This document shows, piece after piece, positions 44,444 through 57,081 of a DNA stretch of 64,000 nt. Each line of letters begins with the position of its first letter. Position 1 is the first letter of the stretch. Made by a program: the position numbers and the translations under genes. The DNA is from Halopseudomonas yangmingensis (GTDB lineage: Bacteria; Pseudomonadota; Gammaproteobacteria; Pseudomonadales; Pseudomonadaceae): contig NZ_FOUI01000003.1 in the NCBI RefSeq assembly GCF_900114825.1, forward strand, positions 1-64,000. Reading direction: 5' to 3'. The notes beneath the pieces were generated by a model. The model saw only the letters and a program-made list of their open reading frames with translations, had not been told where the DNA came from and made no database searches.

Positions 44444-45589
44444 ATGGGCGAGTTTGATGCGATAAAACCCTATGATGACGCCGATGTACCCGGTGTGCTG
44501 CAGCGTCTGTGTCATGACCGTGGGCTGCTTGATTTGTTGTTGCTGCAGCGCTTTGGCCGAGTCGGCCAGTCTTTGGGGGGGCTGCTCAGGCCGCTGCTGA
44601 GCTGGCGCTTGCGCCGTGAACTGAGCGGCATCGACACTGTGGATGCCCTGCAGCGCAGGCTCAAGCCACGTCTGACCCGCCTGATTCGCTCGACTACGTT
44701 GCAGACTGATTACAGTGGTCTGGAACGCCTGCAGCCGGGTACCCCCTATCTGTTTGTGGCCAACCATCGCGATATCGTGATGGACCCGGCGTTTGTCAAC
44801 TATGCACTCTTTCATGCAGGGCATCCGACGCCACGCATTGCGATTGGTGACAACCTGCTGCAGCGCCCTTTTGTGGCTGATCTGATGCGGCTGAACAAGA
44901 GCTTTATCGTGCAACGTTCGATTACCGGCCGGCGCGAAAAGCTGGCGGCCTATCAGCAGTTGTCGGCCTACATCAACCATTCGTTGGGCGAAGGGCAGTC
45001 GGTCTGGATTGCCCAGAGCGAGGGTCGTGCCAAGGACGGGGTGGATCGGACCGATTCGGCGATTATCAAGATGTTCTGCATGAGTCGCCGCCAGGAGGCC
45101 TTTGACGAGGTGATCCGCTCGCTGCGTCTGGTGCCGGTGTCCATTGCCTACGAATGGGACCCCTGTGACCTGCTCAAGGCCGGTGAGCTGGAGGCGCGTG
45201 AACGCACCGGGAGCTATACCAAGGCGCCTGGTGAGGATGACCGCTCGATTGCCATGGGGCTGACCGGCTACAAGGGGCGTGTGCATGTGGCTTTTGGCAC
45301 GCCGCTGGAGTCCGGCTTTACTGATGCCAGGGCGGTTGCTGCGGAGGTGGATCGTCAGGTGCTCGGCAATTACCGCCTGTATCCCAGCAACTGGCTGGCC
45401 TTCGAGCACTTGCCAGAATTGCCATCCCTGAAACTGCCTGACTGGCGTAGCCAGTGGTCGGCGGCTGAACTGGCAGCCGAACTGGAACGTTTTCGTCAGC
45501 GTTTGCAGGCGTGTCCGGAAAACCTGCGGCGCTGGTGGTTGCTGCAATATGCCAATCCGGTGATCAGTCATGTCGGGGTGGAGGGATGA
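44444..45589 (+). CDS. PlsB/PlsC-type glycerolipid acyltransferase family protein
   Basis: A 381-residue protein with an acyltransferase signature around YLFVANHRDIVMDPAFVNYAL and RSITGRREKL, IAQSEGRAKDG and VPVSIAYEWDPCD as later blocks. The His-Asp pair is NHRDIVMD, which reads as H-x5-D (or HRD) instead of classic H-x4-D; close relatives in Pseudomonas appear to share this. Substrate unknown, probably an acyl-phospholipid. GAGGAC lies before ATG 44444. slyB follows 103 bp later. Confidence 0.75.
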   Translation: MGEFDAIKPYDDADVPGVLQRLCHDRGLLDLLLLQRFGRVGQSLGGLLRPLLSWRLRRELSGIDTVDALQRRLKPRLTRLIRSTTLQTDYSGLERLQPGTPYLFVANHRDIVMDPAFVNYALFHAGHPTPRIAIGDNLLQRPFVADLMRLNKSFIVQRSITGRREKLAAYQQLSAYINHSLGEGQSVWIAQSEGRAKDGVDRTDSAIIKMFCMSRRQEAFDEVIRSLRLVPVSIAYEWDPCDLLKAGELEARERTGSYTKAPGEDDRSIAMGLTGYKGRVHVAFGTPLESGFTDARAVAAEVDRQVLGNYRLYPSNWLAFEHLPELPSLKLPDWRSQWSAAELAAELERFRQRLQACPENLRRWWLLQYANPVISHVGVEG

Positions 45590-45692
45590 GTGGTTGCGAG
45601 TCTCCGGGCTGCAACATTCTTTGGCTTTTGTGGTCTTAATTCCCGGAAAGGCATGGCTTGCGAGGTTGTGCCGGGGGCTTGGAGGAGCATTG

Positions 45693-46157
45693 ATGATGAA
45701 AACCTTTATTGTTGCTGGTGGGGTTCTTGCTGCGAGCCTGATGCTTGGCGGCTGCGCTTCCAATCTCGGCGGTGATGTCTATACCCGTGATCAGGCCCGC
45801 ACTGTGCAAACGGTGAGAATGGGTACTGTCGAGTCGGTTCGTGCGGTCCAGATTGAAGGGACCAAAACGGTGGTAGGTCCGGCGGCAGGCGCTGCAGTCG
45901 GTGGTATTGCCGGTTCAACCATTGGTGGCGGGCGCGGCAGTGCGGTGGCGACTGTGATAGGTGCCGTGGCCGGTGGTATGGCCGGTGCGGCGGCCGAGGA
46001 AGGCATTACCCGTCGCCAGGGCGTTGAAATTACCGTGCGCGAGGACGACGGACAGTTGCGTGCCTACGTGCAGGAAGTGTCGGACGGCCAGCTTTTTGCC
46101 CCTGGAGACCGTGTCCGGATTCTTACCGTAAATGGCACATCCCGGGTCACCCGCTGA
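45693..46157 (+). CDS. slyB: SlyB-like glycine-zipper outer membrane lipoprotein
   Basis: A 154-residue lipoprotein: lipobox LMLGGC, then SlyB-type sequence (GGDVYTRDQARTVQTVRMGT, VESVRAVQIEG), a glycine zipper (AAGAAVGGIAGSTIGGG and GAVAGGMAGAAAEEG) and a C-terminal beta part (GVEITVREDDG, FAPGDRVRILT). SlyB forms protective rings around outer-membrane proteins under stress. GGAGGA is 6 nt before ATG 45693; the upstream frame extension is rejected because the lipobox would be internal. Confidence 0.9.
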   Translation: MMKTFIVAGGVLAASLMLGGCASNLGGDVYTRDQARTVQTVRMGTVESVRAVQIEGTKTVVGPAAGAAVGGIAGSTIGGGRGSAVATVIGAVAGGMAGAAAEEGITRRQGVEITVREDDGQLRAYVQEVSDGQLFAPGDRVRILTVNGTSRVTR

Positions 46158-46190
46158 TCTGTCTGCTGGCAAATTGCTTCAAAGTGCTAC

Positions 46191-46218
46191 AGGCCGCCTG
46201 ATGGCGGCCTTCTTATTT
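46191..46218 (+). terminator. Intrinsic terminator after slyB
   Basis: Stem AGGCCGCC/GGCGGCCT with a TGAT loop, followed by TCTTATTT, 34 bp after the stop codon. Confidence 0.85.
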
Positions 46219-46383
46219 ATGTGCTGAACTGGTCGGCGCAGGCACCCGGTAATCTTGCCTGCTGTCAAGATGTTGTCGGTGTGCCTAACTGTGATAAGAA
46301 TAAGATCCATTAGAATTGATGGTGGTCAATGCATGCGTTGATATAGCGATGCAGCCACATTGAACACAGGAAGCGTTTCATAC

Positions 46384-49106
<2,723 letters not shown>

Positions 49107-49107
<1 letters not shown>

Positions 49108-49517
49108 TGGAATGGATAGGTGCAATTACTGCCGGTGTGATGGCGGCGCTGGGTATCTGGATGATGCTGGATCGCCAGTTGATGCGGGTGGTGCTGGGCA
49201 TTGCCGTGCTGGGTAATGCGGTAAATCTTGGCGTGCTGGTCGGTGGTCGTCTGGGTAGCGGGCAGGCCGCCTTTGTTGAAGCCGGCCAGTCGCTGGCGAA
49301 TCCGGCCAATCCGCTGCCCCAGGCGCTGGTGCTGACGGCTATTGTGATCGGCTTTGCGCTCTTCGTGTTTGCTCTGGCTGTACTCAAACGGACCCATGAG
49401 CTGCACGGTGACAAGGATACCGACAAGGTCAGTGAAGTGACCGAACAACCAGCTCCGGACAGTTGTGAGGACAGCTCGCCGACGGTTGCGGCCAGCCGCC
49501 GGGAGGGTGATGCATGA
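49107..49517 (+). CDS. mrpC: Mrp antiporter subunit MrpC, operon 1
   Basis: A 136-residue NuoK-like subunit with three membrane helices (GVMAALGIWMMLDRQLMRVVLG, PLPQALVLTAIVIGFALFVFALAVL). The hydrophilic C-terminal tail is about 27 residues longer than that of the second copy. Overlaps mrpA by one base and mrpD by four. Confidence 0.93.
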
Positions 49518-51007
49518 ACGAGCTTTTGCTGGTTCTGCCGGTGGTGGTGCCGCTGTCAGGCTTGTTGCTGGCCCTGATGGTCAAGCGCAGTCATGCACTG
49601 GTCAGTTTGATCAGCTTGCTGTCGGCGCTGGCCCTGACGCTGGTTGGCGGTTGGCTGGTATGGCTGGCGGCGGATGATGTGGTGCTCAGCGGCCAGATGG
49701 CCAACTGGGCGGCTCCCTATGGCATCAGTCTGGTGATCGACCGGCTGGCGGCGGTCATGGTGGCGATTACCGGTATCGTCGGTCTGGCGACCCTGGTGTA
49801 TGCGCATCGCCAGCCTATGCCCGCGGATTTCCTGCGCGACATGCAGTTGTTTGTGCAGGGGCTGCTGGCGGGTATCTGTGGTGCCTTTATCACTGCCGAC
49901 GTGTTCAACCTGTATGTCTGGTTCGAGGTGCTGCTGATTGGCTCCTTCGCCCTGATTGCCCTGGGCGGTGGTGAACGCCGGCTGGCCGGGGCGATGACCT
50001 ATCTGGTGCTGAACATGCTGGCCACCCTGCTGTTCCTGCTGGCGGCGGGGCTGGTGTACGCCGCCAGCGGCACGCTGAACATGGGTGAGCTGGCGCTGAT
50101 CTTCCGCGCCGGTGAGGCGACCGACGGTGCCTGGCTCGGCGTGTTGCTGATGCTGGTGTCGTTTTCCATCAAGGCGGCGCTGTTCCCCTTGTTTGGCTGG
50201 TTGCCGACCAGTTACCACGTGGCCTGGACACCGGTGTCGGCCTTGTTTGCCGGTTTGCTGACCAAGGTTGGTGTGTATGCACTGATCCGCATGGTGACGT
50301 TGCTCTGGCCGGAGCCGGGTGTGGTGCATCAGGTGCTGCTGTGGGTTGCCTGCGCGACCATGATCATCGGTGTGCTGGGTGCGGCGGCGCAAACCGAGGT
50401 GCGCCGTATCCTGTCGTTCCATATCGTCAGCCAGGTCGGTTACATGGTGCTGGGGCTGGCACTGGCCACGCCACTGGCACTGGCCGGGGCGGTGTTTTAT
50501 CTGATCCACCATATCGTGGTGAAGGCCAACCTGTTCTTCGTTGGCGGCATTGCCGCGCGCCTGACCGGTTCCGAACGGCTGGCGGCGATGGGCGGGCTGT
50601 ATGCCAGCCGGCCGTTGCTGGCGCTGCTGTTTGCCATTCCGGCGCTGTCGCTGGCGGGTATTCCGCCGTTGTCGGGGTTCTGGGCCAAGTTCGTGCTGGT
50701 CAAGGCGAGTCTGGATGTCAGCGCCTGGGTGGCGGCCTTCTTTATCCTGCTGACTGGCGTGTTTACCTTGCTGTCGATGAGCAAGATCTGGAATGAAAGC
50801 TTTCTCAAGCCGCACCCGCAGCCGGCGCAGTTGCTGGCCGCCGGTGATGGGCCTCGCGGGGCCTGGGCGACAGTGGCGGTACTGGCGATGATTACCGTGG
50901 TTATCGGTTTTGCTGCGGGTCCGGTGATGGACTATGCGATGGCCGCAGCTGACCAGTTGACCGAGGCGCCCGGGCATCTGGCGTTGATCGTACGGGAGGG
51001 GCGCTGA
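49514..51007 (+). CDS. mrpD: Mrp antiporter subunit MrpD, operon 1
   Basis: A 497-residue NuoM/N-like ion-translocating subunit with about 14 helices. Conserved Glu in YVWFEVLLIGSFALI and Lys in FAGLLTKVGVYALIRM, both expected for proton transfer; HIVSQVGYMVLGLAL and GIPPLSGFWAKFVLV are family blocks. Start overlaps mrpC (ATGA); stop overlaps mrpE. Confidence 0.94.
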   Translation: MNELLLVLPVVVPLSGLLLALMVKRSHALVSLISLLSALALTLVGGWLVWLAADDVVLSGQMANWAAPYGISLVIDRLAAVMVAITGIVGLATLVYAHRQPMPADFLRDMQLFVQGLLAGICGAFITADVFNLYVWFEVLLIGSFALIALGGGERRLAGAMTYLVLNMLATLLFLLAAGLVYAASGTLNMGELALIFRAGEATDGAWLGVLLMLVSFSIKAALFPLFGWLPTSYHVAWTPVSALFAGLLTKVGVYALIRMVTLLWPEPGVVHQVLLWVACATMIIGVLGAAAQTEVRRILSFHIVSQVGYMVLGLALATPLALAGAVFYLIHHIVVKANLFFVGGIAARLTGSERLAAMGGLYASRPLLALLFAIPALSLAGIPPLSGFWAKFVLVKASLDVSAWVAAFFILLTGVFTLLSMSKIWNESFLKPHPQPAQLLAAGDGPRGAWATVAVLAMITVVIGFAAGPVMDYAMAAADQLTEAPGHLALIVREGR

Positions 51008-51492
51008 TGTTGCTGCTGCATGGATTGCTGGCTGTATTGCTGGGCTGGTTGATTGACGGCCTGACGGTCGGCAGCTGGTTGCTTGGTTTTGTTGCCGGTT
51101 ATCTGTTGCTGAGGCTGGCCGGGCTGCGGTTGCCGGCGTGCCGTCTGTATGCCATGCGGGTAGTGGCCGGCACCCTGTTTGTGCCCTGGTTTGCCTGGAA
51201 GATACTGGCGGCCTCGCTGGATGTGGCACGCCTGGTGCTGGACCCGCGGCGCCAGGCGCAGCCGGCGGTTATTGCAGCCAGGCTGCAGTTGCATGACCGG
51301 CGCCTGGTGACTGTGGTCAGCTGTCTGCTCACCTTGACGCCGGGTACTCTGGCGCTGGAATACGTCGAGGAAGATGGCCTGTTGTATGTGCATGTGCTGG
51401 ATGCCCGTTCTGCACAGCCGGCACTGGATGCGCTGGCAGAAATTGAATGTCGGTTGATGGCCTGGGTATGGCCGCTGGGAGATGGGCAATGA
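51007..51492 (+). CDS. mrpE: Mrp antiporter subunit MrpE, operon 1
   Basis: A 161-residue subunit with two to three N-terminal helices (LLAVLLGWLIDGLTVGSWLLGF) and a cytoplasmic C-terminal domain. The family block is VVSCLLTLTPGTLALEYVEEDGLLYVHVLDA. One-base overlap with mrpD, four with mrpF. Confidence 0.93.
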   Translation: MLLLHGLLAVLLGWLIDGLTVGSWLLGFVAGYLLLRLAGLRLPACRLYAMRVVAGTLFVPWFAWKILAASLDVARLVLDPRRQAQPAVIAARLQLHDRRLVTVVSCLLTLTPGTLALEYVEEDGLLYVHVLDARSAQPALDALAEIECRLMAWVWPLGDGQ

Positions 51493-51824
51493 CGGTGGAG
51501 CTGGCAGGTGCCGACTGGGTGCTGGCGCTGGCCGGGGGCATGCTGGTGGTCAGTGTGTTGCTGGTGATGCTGCGCTTGCTGATTGGTCCGGAGCGTCCTG
51601 ACCGGGCGGTGGCGGTGGATGCCATGACGCTGATTGGCGTGGCCGGGGTGTCGATTCTGGCACTGGTGCGCCAGCAGGCCGTGCTGCTGGATGTGGCGCT
51701 GGTGCTGGCAATTGTCAGCTTCCTCGGCAGTGTGGCTTTTTCGCTGCTGTTTACCGGCACCCATCACAGCGATCAGGCGCATGGCCAGGGCCGGTCGGAG
51801 CAGGCGGAGGTGACTGATGACTGA
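51489..51824 (+). CDS. mrpF: Mrp antiporter subunit MrpF, operon 1
   Basis: A 111-residue subunit with three helices and the family block RLLIGPERPDRAVAVDAM followed by LDVALVLAIVSFLGSVAFS. ATG 51489 (MTVELAGADWVLALA) follows a GGGAGATGGG ribosome site; an upstream extension in frame lies within mrpE and is rejected. The 22-residue polar tail is absent from the second copy. Confidence 0.93.
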   Translation: MTVELAGADWVLALAGGMLVVSVLLVMLRLLIGPERPDRAVAVDAMTLIGVAGVSILALVRQQAVLLDVALVLAIVSFLGSVAFSLLFTGTHHSDQAHGQGRSEQAEVTDD

Positions 51825-52164
51825 GGTGATTCTGGCCTGGACGGGGTCGGCACTGATTCTGTTGGGGGCGTTGTTCAGTTTGCTGGGTGCACTGGGGGTG
51901 TGGCGCCTGCCGGATGCCTACACGCGCATGCATTCGGCGAGCAAGGCCGGTGCTCTGGGCGCGGTGTTGACACTGCTGGGGGTGCTTTGTGCTACCGGCG
52001 GGCAGTCCTGGCCGGCGGTGTTGCTGGCAATCGCCGTGTTGCTGGTAACCGCGCCGCTGGCGGCTCATGCGATCAGTCGCGCCGCTCACCGGGCCGGGGT
52101 GCGACCAAAGGTCGCGCAACTGGGTGATGCGCTGGCCGGCAAGCAGGATCGTCGTCGCTCCTGA
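51817..52164 (+). CDS. mrpG: Mrp antiporter subunit MrpG, operon 1
   Basis: A 115-residue subunit with three helices (LAWTGSALILLGALFSLLGA) and the diagnostic block GVWRLPDAYTRMHSASKAGALG. It overlaps mrpF by 8 bp and is the last gene of operon 1. Confidence 0.93.
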   Translation: MTEVILAWTGSALILLGALFSLLGALGVWRLPDAYTRMHSASKAGALGAVLTLLGVLCATGGQSWPAVLLAIAVLLVTAPLAAHAISRAAHRAGVRPKVAQLGDALAGKQDRRRS

Positions 52165-52227
52165 CGTTTTTGCCATGTATTGATCAGGCTTTGCCCGGCG
52201 ACGCTTTCCGCTAGTCGGAATTTTCCA

Positions 52228-52256
52228 ATGACAGTCAGTCAAGTGATGTGGATAAT
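52228..52256 (+). promoter_or_regulatory. Strong sigma-70 promoter of mrp operon 2
   Basis: ATGACA (52228-52233, five of six), exact 17-bp spacer, GATAAT (52251-52256, five of six). The start would be near 52263, leaving a leader of about 190 nt before the next ATG. Confidence 0.7.
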
Positions 52257-52451
52257 GTCCACGCTTCAGGCGATGTCAGTATTCAGATATGTGCCCGCCA
52301 GACCGAATGCCGGCCTTCCAGAGCCGGATGTGGTCGATTTCCTCCCATTGCGGCTGCTGTCCGTCGTTCTGCAAGTGCCATGCGCAGCGCTGCGGTCTGC
52401 GCCAGTGCTGTTCCGGCCTGAACGCCGGCCGTCAATGGAGTGGGATTCCGC
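52257..52451 (+). other. Long untranslated leader of mrp operon 2
   Basis: The 195 bp between the promoter and mrpA2 contain several GC-rich pairing segments (for example CCGGC..GCCGG around 52410-52430) but no recognisable riboswitch class, by eye. A 91-codon frame crosses it with no family resemblance and no good ribosome site. Confidence 0.4.
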
Positions 52452-55244
52452 ATGAATCTGGCCCTGATAGTATGTTTGCCCATCATTGCCATGCTGTTGC
52501 CGGTGCTGACCGACCGCTTCGGTCGCAATGCCTGTTCGCTGGCTACGGCTCTGGCACCATTGCTTGCCTTGTTGTTGCTGTTGCGCGAGGCGCCCAGGGT
52601 TTTTGCCGGTGAGGTGCTGGTCAGTCATTGGGACTGGTTGCCGGGGCTAGGGCTGAATCTCTCGCTGCGGCTGGATGGTCTTGGCTTTCTGTTTGCGCTG
52701 CTGATTCTGGCAATCGGCCTGCTGGTTATCCTTTATGGCCGTTATTACCTGTCAAATAACGACCCGATGGGGCGTTTCTTCTCCTATCTGCTGCTGTTCA
52801 TGGCAGCCATGCTCGGTGTGGTGCTGAGCGAAAACCTGTTGCTGATGATGTTCTTCTGGGAGCTGACCAGCCTGTCCTCGTTCCTGTTGATCGGCTATTG
52901 GTCCCACTCCAGTGAGGCGCGCAAGGGTGCCCGAATGGCGCTGGCAGTCACCGGTGGCGGCGGTCTGGCGTTACTTGCGGGCGTGCTGCTGATCGGTCAT
53001 GTGGTGGGCAGTTATGAACTCAGCGTGGTATTGCAGTCAGGTGACCTGATACGTGCCCATGCGCTGTATCCGGTTTTGCTGGTATTGGTGTTGTTGGGTG
53101 TGTTTACCAAATCGGCACAGTTTCCCTTCCATTTCTGGCTGCCGCATGCCATGGCGGCACCCACGCCGGTGTCGGCCTACCTGCACTCGGCAACCATGGT
53201 CAAGGCAGGCGTGTTCCTGCTGGCGCGTCTTTATCCGGCGCTGGCCCAGAGCGATCTGTGGTTCTGGCTGGTCAGCAGTGTCGGTCTGACAACACTGCTG
53301 CTGGGCGCCTGTGTGGCGCTGTTCAAGCATGATCTGAAGGGTCTTCTGGCCTATTCAACCATCAGTCATCTGGGCCTTATTACCTTGTTGTTTGGCCTGG
53401 ATACGCGTCTGGCGGTGGTTGCCGGGGTGTTCCATATCATCAACCATGCGACCTTCAAGGCTGCACTCTTTATGTCGGCCGGGATTATCGACCATGAAAC
53501 CGGTACCCGGGACATGCGCAGGCTGAACGGGTTGTGGCCCTATATGCCGATTACGGCAACCCTGGCCATGGTGGCAGCGGCCTCGATGGCCGGGGTGCCG
53601 CTGATGAACGGTTTCCTCAGCAAGGAAATGTTCTTTGCCGAGACCTTGCAGCAGCAGGTATATGGCTCGGCCAGCTGGCTGGTTCCCCTGCTGGCAACCA
53701 TTGCCGGGATGTTCTCGGTGGCGTATTCCCTGCGCTTTATCAACGAGGTGTTCTTTAACGGCAAGCCAGTCAATGTGCCGCATTTCCCGCCCCATGAGCC
53801 GCCGCGTTTCATGCGGGTGCCGGTTGAGGTGCTGGTGGTGCTGTGCCTGCTGGTCGGGTTGTTGCCGGGCGTGGTGGTTGGTGGCTTGCTGGCGGTGGCT
53901 GCGGGTGCGGCGCTTGGCGGTGATCTGCCGGAATACAGTCTGGCGATATGGCATGGATTCAACGTGCCGCTGCTGATGAGTGCGCTGGCGCTGGTGTTAG
54001 GGGTGCTGCTCTACTGGCGGCGTGAACCGCTGTTTCGCTGGGCCGCCGCTCGGCCGGAAATCGATGCCAAGCTGATCTTCGAGGCTGCCGTACAGCGTGT
54101 TGGCAGGGCTGCTGGCCGTTTTACCCTGCTGCTGGAAAATGCCTCGCTGCAGCGCTACATGGCCTGGGTGCTGGTTTCGGCCCTGGTGGTCAGCGGCAGC
54201 TGGTTGCTGCAATTGCCGGTGGTGCAGGGCGAGGTGGCGCTGTCACCGATTGATCCCTTTACCTTGCTGGCGGCGATGATGCTGGCGGTGGCGTCCATGG
54301 CGACTGTGATCTGGCATCACCAGCGGTTGACCGCCCTGATGATGCTCAGTGTGGTGGGGCTGCTGGTGGCAATGACCTTTGCGCGCTTCTCGGCGCCGGA
54401 TCTGGCGCTGACCCAGTTGTCGGTGGAGGTGGTCACCGTGGTACTGATGATGTTGACCCTGCTGTTCCTGCCGCGACAGACACCCCGTGAATCCAATGGG
54501 CTGAGGCGTGCCCGGGACCTGCTGCTGGCGCTGGGTAGCGGTGCGCTGGTGGCGGTACTGACACTGGCGGTGATGACCCGGCCCTATGAAACCATTGCCG
54601 GATTCTTCCTGGAGAACAGTGTCAGCGGGGGTGGTGGTACCAATGTCGTCAACGTGATTCTGGTCGACTTCCGTGGCTTAGATACCCTCGGCGAAATCAG
54701 CGTGCTGGCGATTGCCGGGGTGGCCATCTATGCGCTGATCGATGGTCTGCAATTGCGCCGCCCGCAGTTCGATGTGCTGGGTCAGCGTTGGGCACGCGGC
54801 AGCCATCTGCTGATGTTGATCAACCTGTCGCGGATGATTCTGCCGCTGGCCTTGCTGGTGTCGGTGTTTATTTTCCTGCGCGGACACAATCTGCCGGGCG
54901 GGGGCTTCATTGCCGGCCTGATTACCGCAGTGGCACTGATTCTGCAGTATGTGGCAAGTGGCGAGAAGTGGACTACCCAGCGCCTGGGCGTCAACTACCA
55001 CCATCTGGCCGGTATTGGCGTGATTATCGCCGGTGTTACCGGGCTTGCAAGCTGGCTGTTTGGCTATCCGTTCCTGACCAGCACCTTCGATCATTTCCAT
55101 CTGCCATTGGTTGGTGAGTTCGAACTGGCCAGTGCCTTGTCTTTTGACCTTGGCGTGTATCTCACGGTAGTGGGTGCGACGCTGCTTATTTTGGCCAACC
55201 TGGGCAAGCTGTCGAATGTCCATGTACAGGGAGAGCGCATCTGA
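52452..55244 (+). CDS. mrpA2: Mrp antiporter subunit MrpA-MrpB fusion, operon 2
   Basis: A 930-residue paralogue of the gene at 46384. Key residues are kept: Glu137 ([18 protein letters not shown]) and Lys251 ([14 protein letters not shown]). It also has the MrpB part ([35 protein letters not shown]). It differs throughout from the first copy, and several blocks ([36 protein letters not shown]) look closer to the canonical NuoL-type pattern. It is therefore an old paralogue or separately acquired, not a recent duplicate. ATG 52452 is used. Confidence 0.94.
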   Translation: MNLALIVCLPIIAMLLPVLTDRFGRNACSLATALAPLLALLLLLREAPRVFAGEVLVSHWDWLPGLGLNLSLRLDGLGFLFALLILAIGLLVILYGRYYLSNNDPMGRFFSYLLLFMAAMLGVVLSENLLLMMFFWELTSLSSFLLIGYWSHSSEARKGARMALAVTGGGGLALLAGVLLIGHVVGSYELSVVLQSGDLIRAHALYPVLLVLVLLGVFTKSAQFPFHFWLPHAMAAPTPVSAYLHSATMVKAGVFLLARLYPALAQSDLWFWLVSSVGLTTLLLGACVALFKHDLKGLLAYSTISHLGLITLLFGLDTRLAVVAGVFHIINHATFKAALFMSAGIIDHETGTRDMRRLNGLWPYMPITATLAMVAAASMAGVPLMNGFLSKEMFFAETLQQQVYGSASWLVPLLATIAGMFSVAYSLRFINEVFFNGKPVNVPHFPPHEPPRFMRVPVEVLVVLCLLVGLLPGVVVGGLLAVAAGAALGGDLPEYSLAIWHGFNVPLLMSALALVLGVLLYWRREPLFRWAAARPEIDAKLIFEAAVQRVGRAAGRFTLLLENASLQRYMAWVLVSALVVSGSWLLQLPVVQGEVALSPIDPFTLLAAMMLAVASMATVIWHHQRLTALMMLSVVGLLVAMTFARFSAPDLALTQLSVEVVTVVLMMLTLLFLPRQTPRESNGLRRARDLLLALGSGALVAVLTLAVMTRPYETIAGFFLENSVSGGGGTNVVNVILVDFRGLDTLGEISVLAIAGVAIYALIDGLQLRRPQFDVLGQRWARGSHLLMLINLSRMILPLALLVSVFIFLRGHNLPGGGFIAGLITAVALILQYVASGEKWTTQRLGVNYHHLAGIGVIIAGVTGLASWLFGYPFLTSTFDHFHLPLVGEFELASALSFDLGVYLTVVGATLLILANLGKLSNVHVQGERI

Positions 55245-55573
55245 TGGAGTTGTTGTATGCCTTGACCCTCGGGATCATGACAAGCTGCGGAGTGTATCTG
55301 CTGCTGCGGGCGCGGACCTTTCCGGTGGTGGTCGGTCTGACCCTGATCGGTTATGCCGTGAACCTGTTCCTGTTTGGCATGGGACGGCTGGCGACCGGTA
55401 TGCCGGCGGTGATCGGGCGGGCAGCTGAGCATGCTGACCCTTTGCCACAGGCGCTGGTGCTGACAGCCATCGTGATCGGTTTTGCCATGACCGCCTTTGC
55501 GTTGGTGCTGGCTTTGCGCGCCCGTGGTGAACTGGAAAATGACCATGTCGACGGGCGGGGGGATAGCGAATGA
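55244..55573 (+). CDS. mrpC2: Mrp antiporter subunit MrpC, operon 2
   Basis: A 109-residue NuoK-like subunit (LTLGIMTSCGVYLLLRARTF, PLPQALVLTAIVIGFAMTAFALVLALRAR). Shares one base with mrpA2 and four with mrpD2. Shorter tail than the operon 1 copy. Confidence 0.93.
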   Translation: MELLYALTLGIMTSCGVYLLLRARTFPVVVGLTLIGYAVNLFLFGMGRLATGMPAVIGRAAEHADPLPQALVLTAIVIGFAMTAFALVLALRARGELENDHVDGRGDSE

Positions 55574-57081
55574 GTCATTTGCCGGTTCTACCGATCCTGC
55601 TGCCAATGTTTATGGGGGCGTTGCTGTTACTGATCGCCCGTACCCGGCTGCGTATGAAGCGCAACCTGTCACTGCTGGCGACCCTGTTGCAGGTGCCGCT
55701 GGCCATGCTGCTGATGCTGTCGGCTAGCGAAGGCATCAGTGTCTATGCGTTGGGTGATTGGCGCCCGCCGTTTGGCATAGTACTGGTGGTTGACCGGCTG
55801 GCGGCCTTGATGCTGATGGTGACGGCGGTGCTGGCACTGGCCGCAGTGCTTTATGCGCGGCGCGGTGATGATGCGCTGGGGCGTAATTTCCACGCCTTGT
55901 TCCAGTTCCAGCTGATGGGCATCAATGGTGCCTTCCTGACAGGGGACCTGTTCAACCTGTTCGTGTTTTTCGAAATCCTGCTGATCTCCTCCTATGCGCT
56001 GTTGTTGCATGGCGCGGGCCCTGGGCGTCTGCGTGCCGGTTTGCACTATGTGCTGCTGAATCTGGCGGGCTCGGCACTGTTCCTGATTGCGGTTGGCACT
56101 TTGTATGGTGTGCTGGGCACCCTGAATATGGCTGACCTGGCCCTGCGCGTTGCTGCGCTGGATGGGGCTGATGCGCCGCTGGTCGGGGCTGCTGGCATGT
56201 TGCTGCTGGTGGTGTTTGCGCTCAAGGCAGCGGTGTTTCCGCTGTATTTCTGGTTGCCGCGTGCCTATGCCGCTGCCACGCCACCGGTGGCGGCACTCTT
56301 TGCGATCATGACCAAGGTTGGCGTGTATGCCATTTTGCGGGTTTACCTGCTGATCTTTGGCGAGAATGCCGGCCTGTTGGCCAATATGGCATTGGACTGG
56401 CTGTGGCCGCTGGCACTGTTGACACTGGTGCTGGGCGCGATTGGCACCTTGGCCGCCAGTACGCTCAACGTATTGATTGCCTATCTGGTGGTGGTTTCGG
56501 TGGGTACGTTGCTGGCGGGTATTGCCATAGGCACGGAAGATGCGCTGGTGGCGGTGCTCTACTATCTGATTCATTCCACCTGGATCAGTGCCGCGCTGTT
56601 CCTGCTGGCAGGTTTGCTGGCCCGTGCCCGTGGCCCACGGCACAGCACACGTCTGATCGCCGGTCCACCGCTGCCTTTGTTGCTGGGGGCGCTGTTCTTT
56701 GTTGCTGGCATATCGATTGCCGGTCTGCCGCCGCTATCGGGCTTTATCGGCAAACTGATGCTGTTGCAGGCGGCGGGCGGGGGCAGTTCCGCTGCCTGGC
56801 TGTTCGCTGTGGTGCTGACGGGTGGTTTCTGTGCCTTGCTGGCGCTGAGTCGTGCTGGCAGCACGCTGTTCTGGCGACGCGATGAGACGACAACAGTGGC
56901 CGAGCCGCTGGATCGAGTCCGCCTGCTGGCGGTGCTGATGTTGCTATTGGGTAGTCCGCTGTTGGTACTGGTGGCGGCACCCCTGCTGGAATACCTGCAG
57001 GCGACCGCCCAGCAGCTGCTTGACCCTGCAGGCTATGTGCGCCAAGTGCTGGGTACTCGCCTTGATGGAGGTGATCTATGA
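55570..57081 (+). CDS. mrpD2: Mrp antiporter subunit MrpD, operon 2
   Basis: A 503-residue NuoM/N-like subunit. Conserved Glu in FVFFEILLISSYALLLHG and Lys in FAIMTKVGVYAILRVY are present; the Pro-rich block is GLPPLSGFIGKLMLLQ. The lysine helix sequence and the loop YVLLNLAGSALFLIAVG differ from copy 1. ATGA overlap with mrpC2. Confidence 0.94.
   Translation: MSHLPVLPILLPMFMGALLLLIARTRLRMKRNLSLLATLLQVPLAMLLMLSASEGISVYALGDWRPPFGIVLVVDRLAALMLMVTAVLALAAVLYARRGDDALGRNFHALFQFQLMGINGAFLTGDLFNLFVFFEILLISSYALLLHGAGPGRLRAGLHYVLLNLAGSALFLIAVGTLYGVLGTLNMADLALRVAALDGADAPLVGAAGMLLLVVFALKAAVFPLYFWLPRAYAAATPPVAALFAIMTKVGVYAILRVYLLIFGENAGLLANMALDWLWPLALLTLVLGAIGTLAASTLNVLIAYLVVVSVGTLLAGIAIGTEDALVAVLYYLIHSTWISAALFLLAGLLARARGPRHSTRLIAGPPLPLLLGALFFVAGISIAGLPPLSGFIGKLMLLQAAGGGSSAAWLFAVVLTGGFCALLALSRAGSTLFWRRDETTTVAEPLDRVRLLAVLMLLLGSPLLVLVAAPLLEYLQATAQQLLDPAGYVRQVLGTRLDGGDL

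Noticed and set aside
49556-51229. 557-codon antisense frame opposite mrpD-mrpE
   Set aside because: Shadow frame with Gln/His/Arg-rich sequence; the plus-strand membrane proteins are clearly real.
52180-52455. 91-codon frame between the two mrp operons
   Set aside because: Overlaps the promoter and leader of operon 2, lacks a ribosome site and resembles no family I know.
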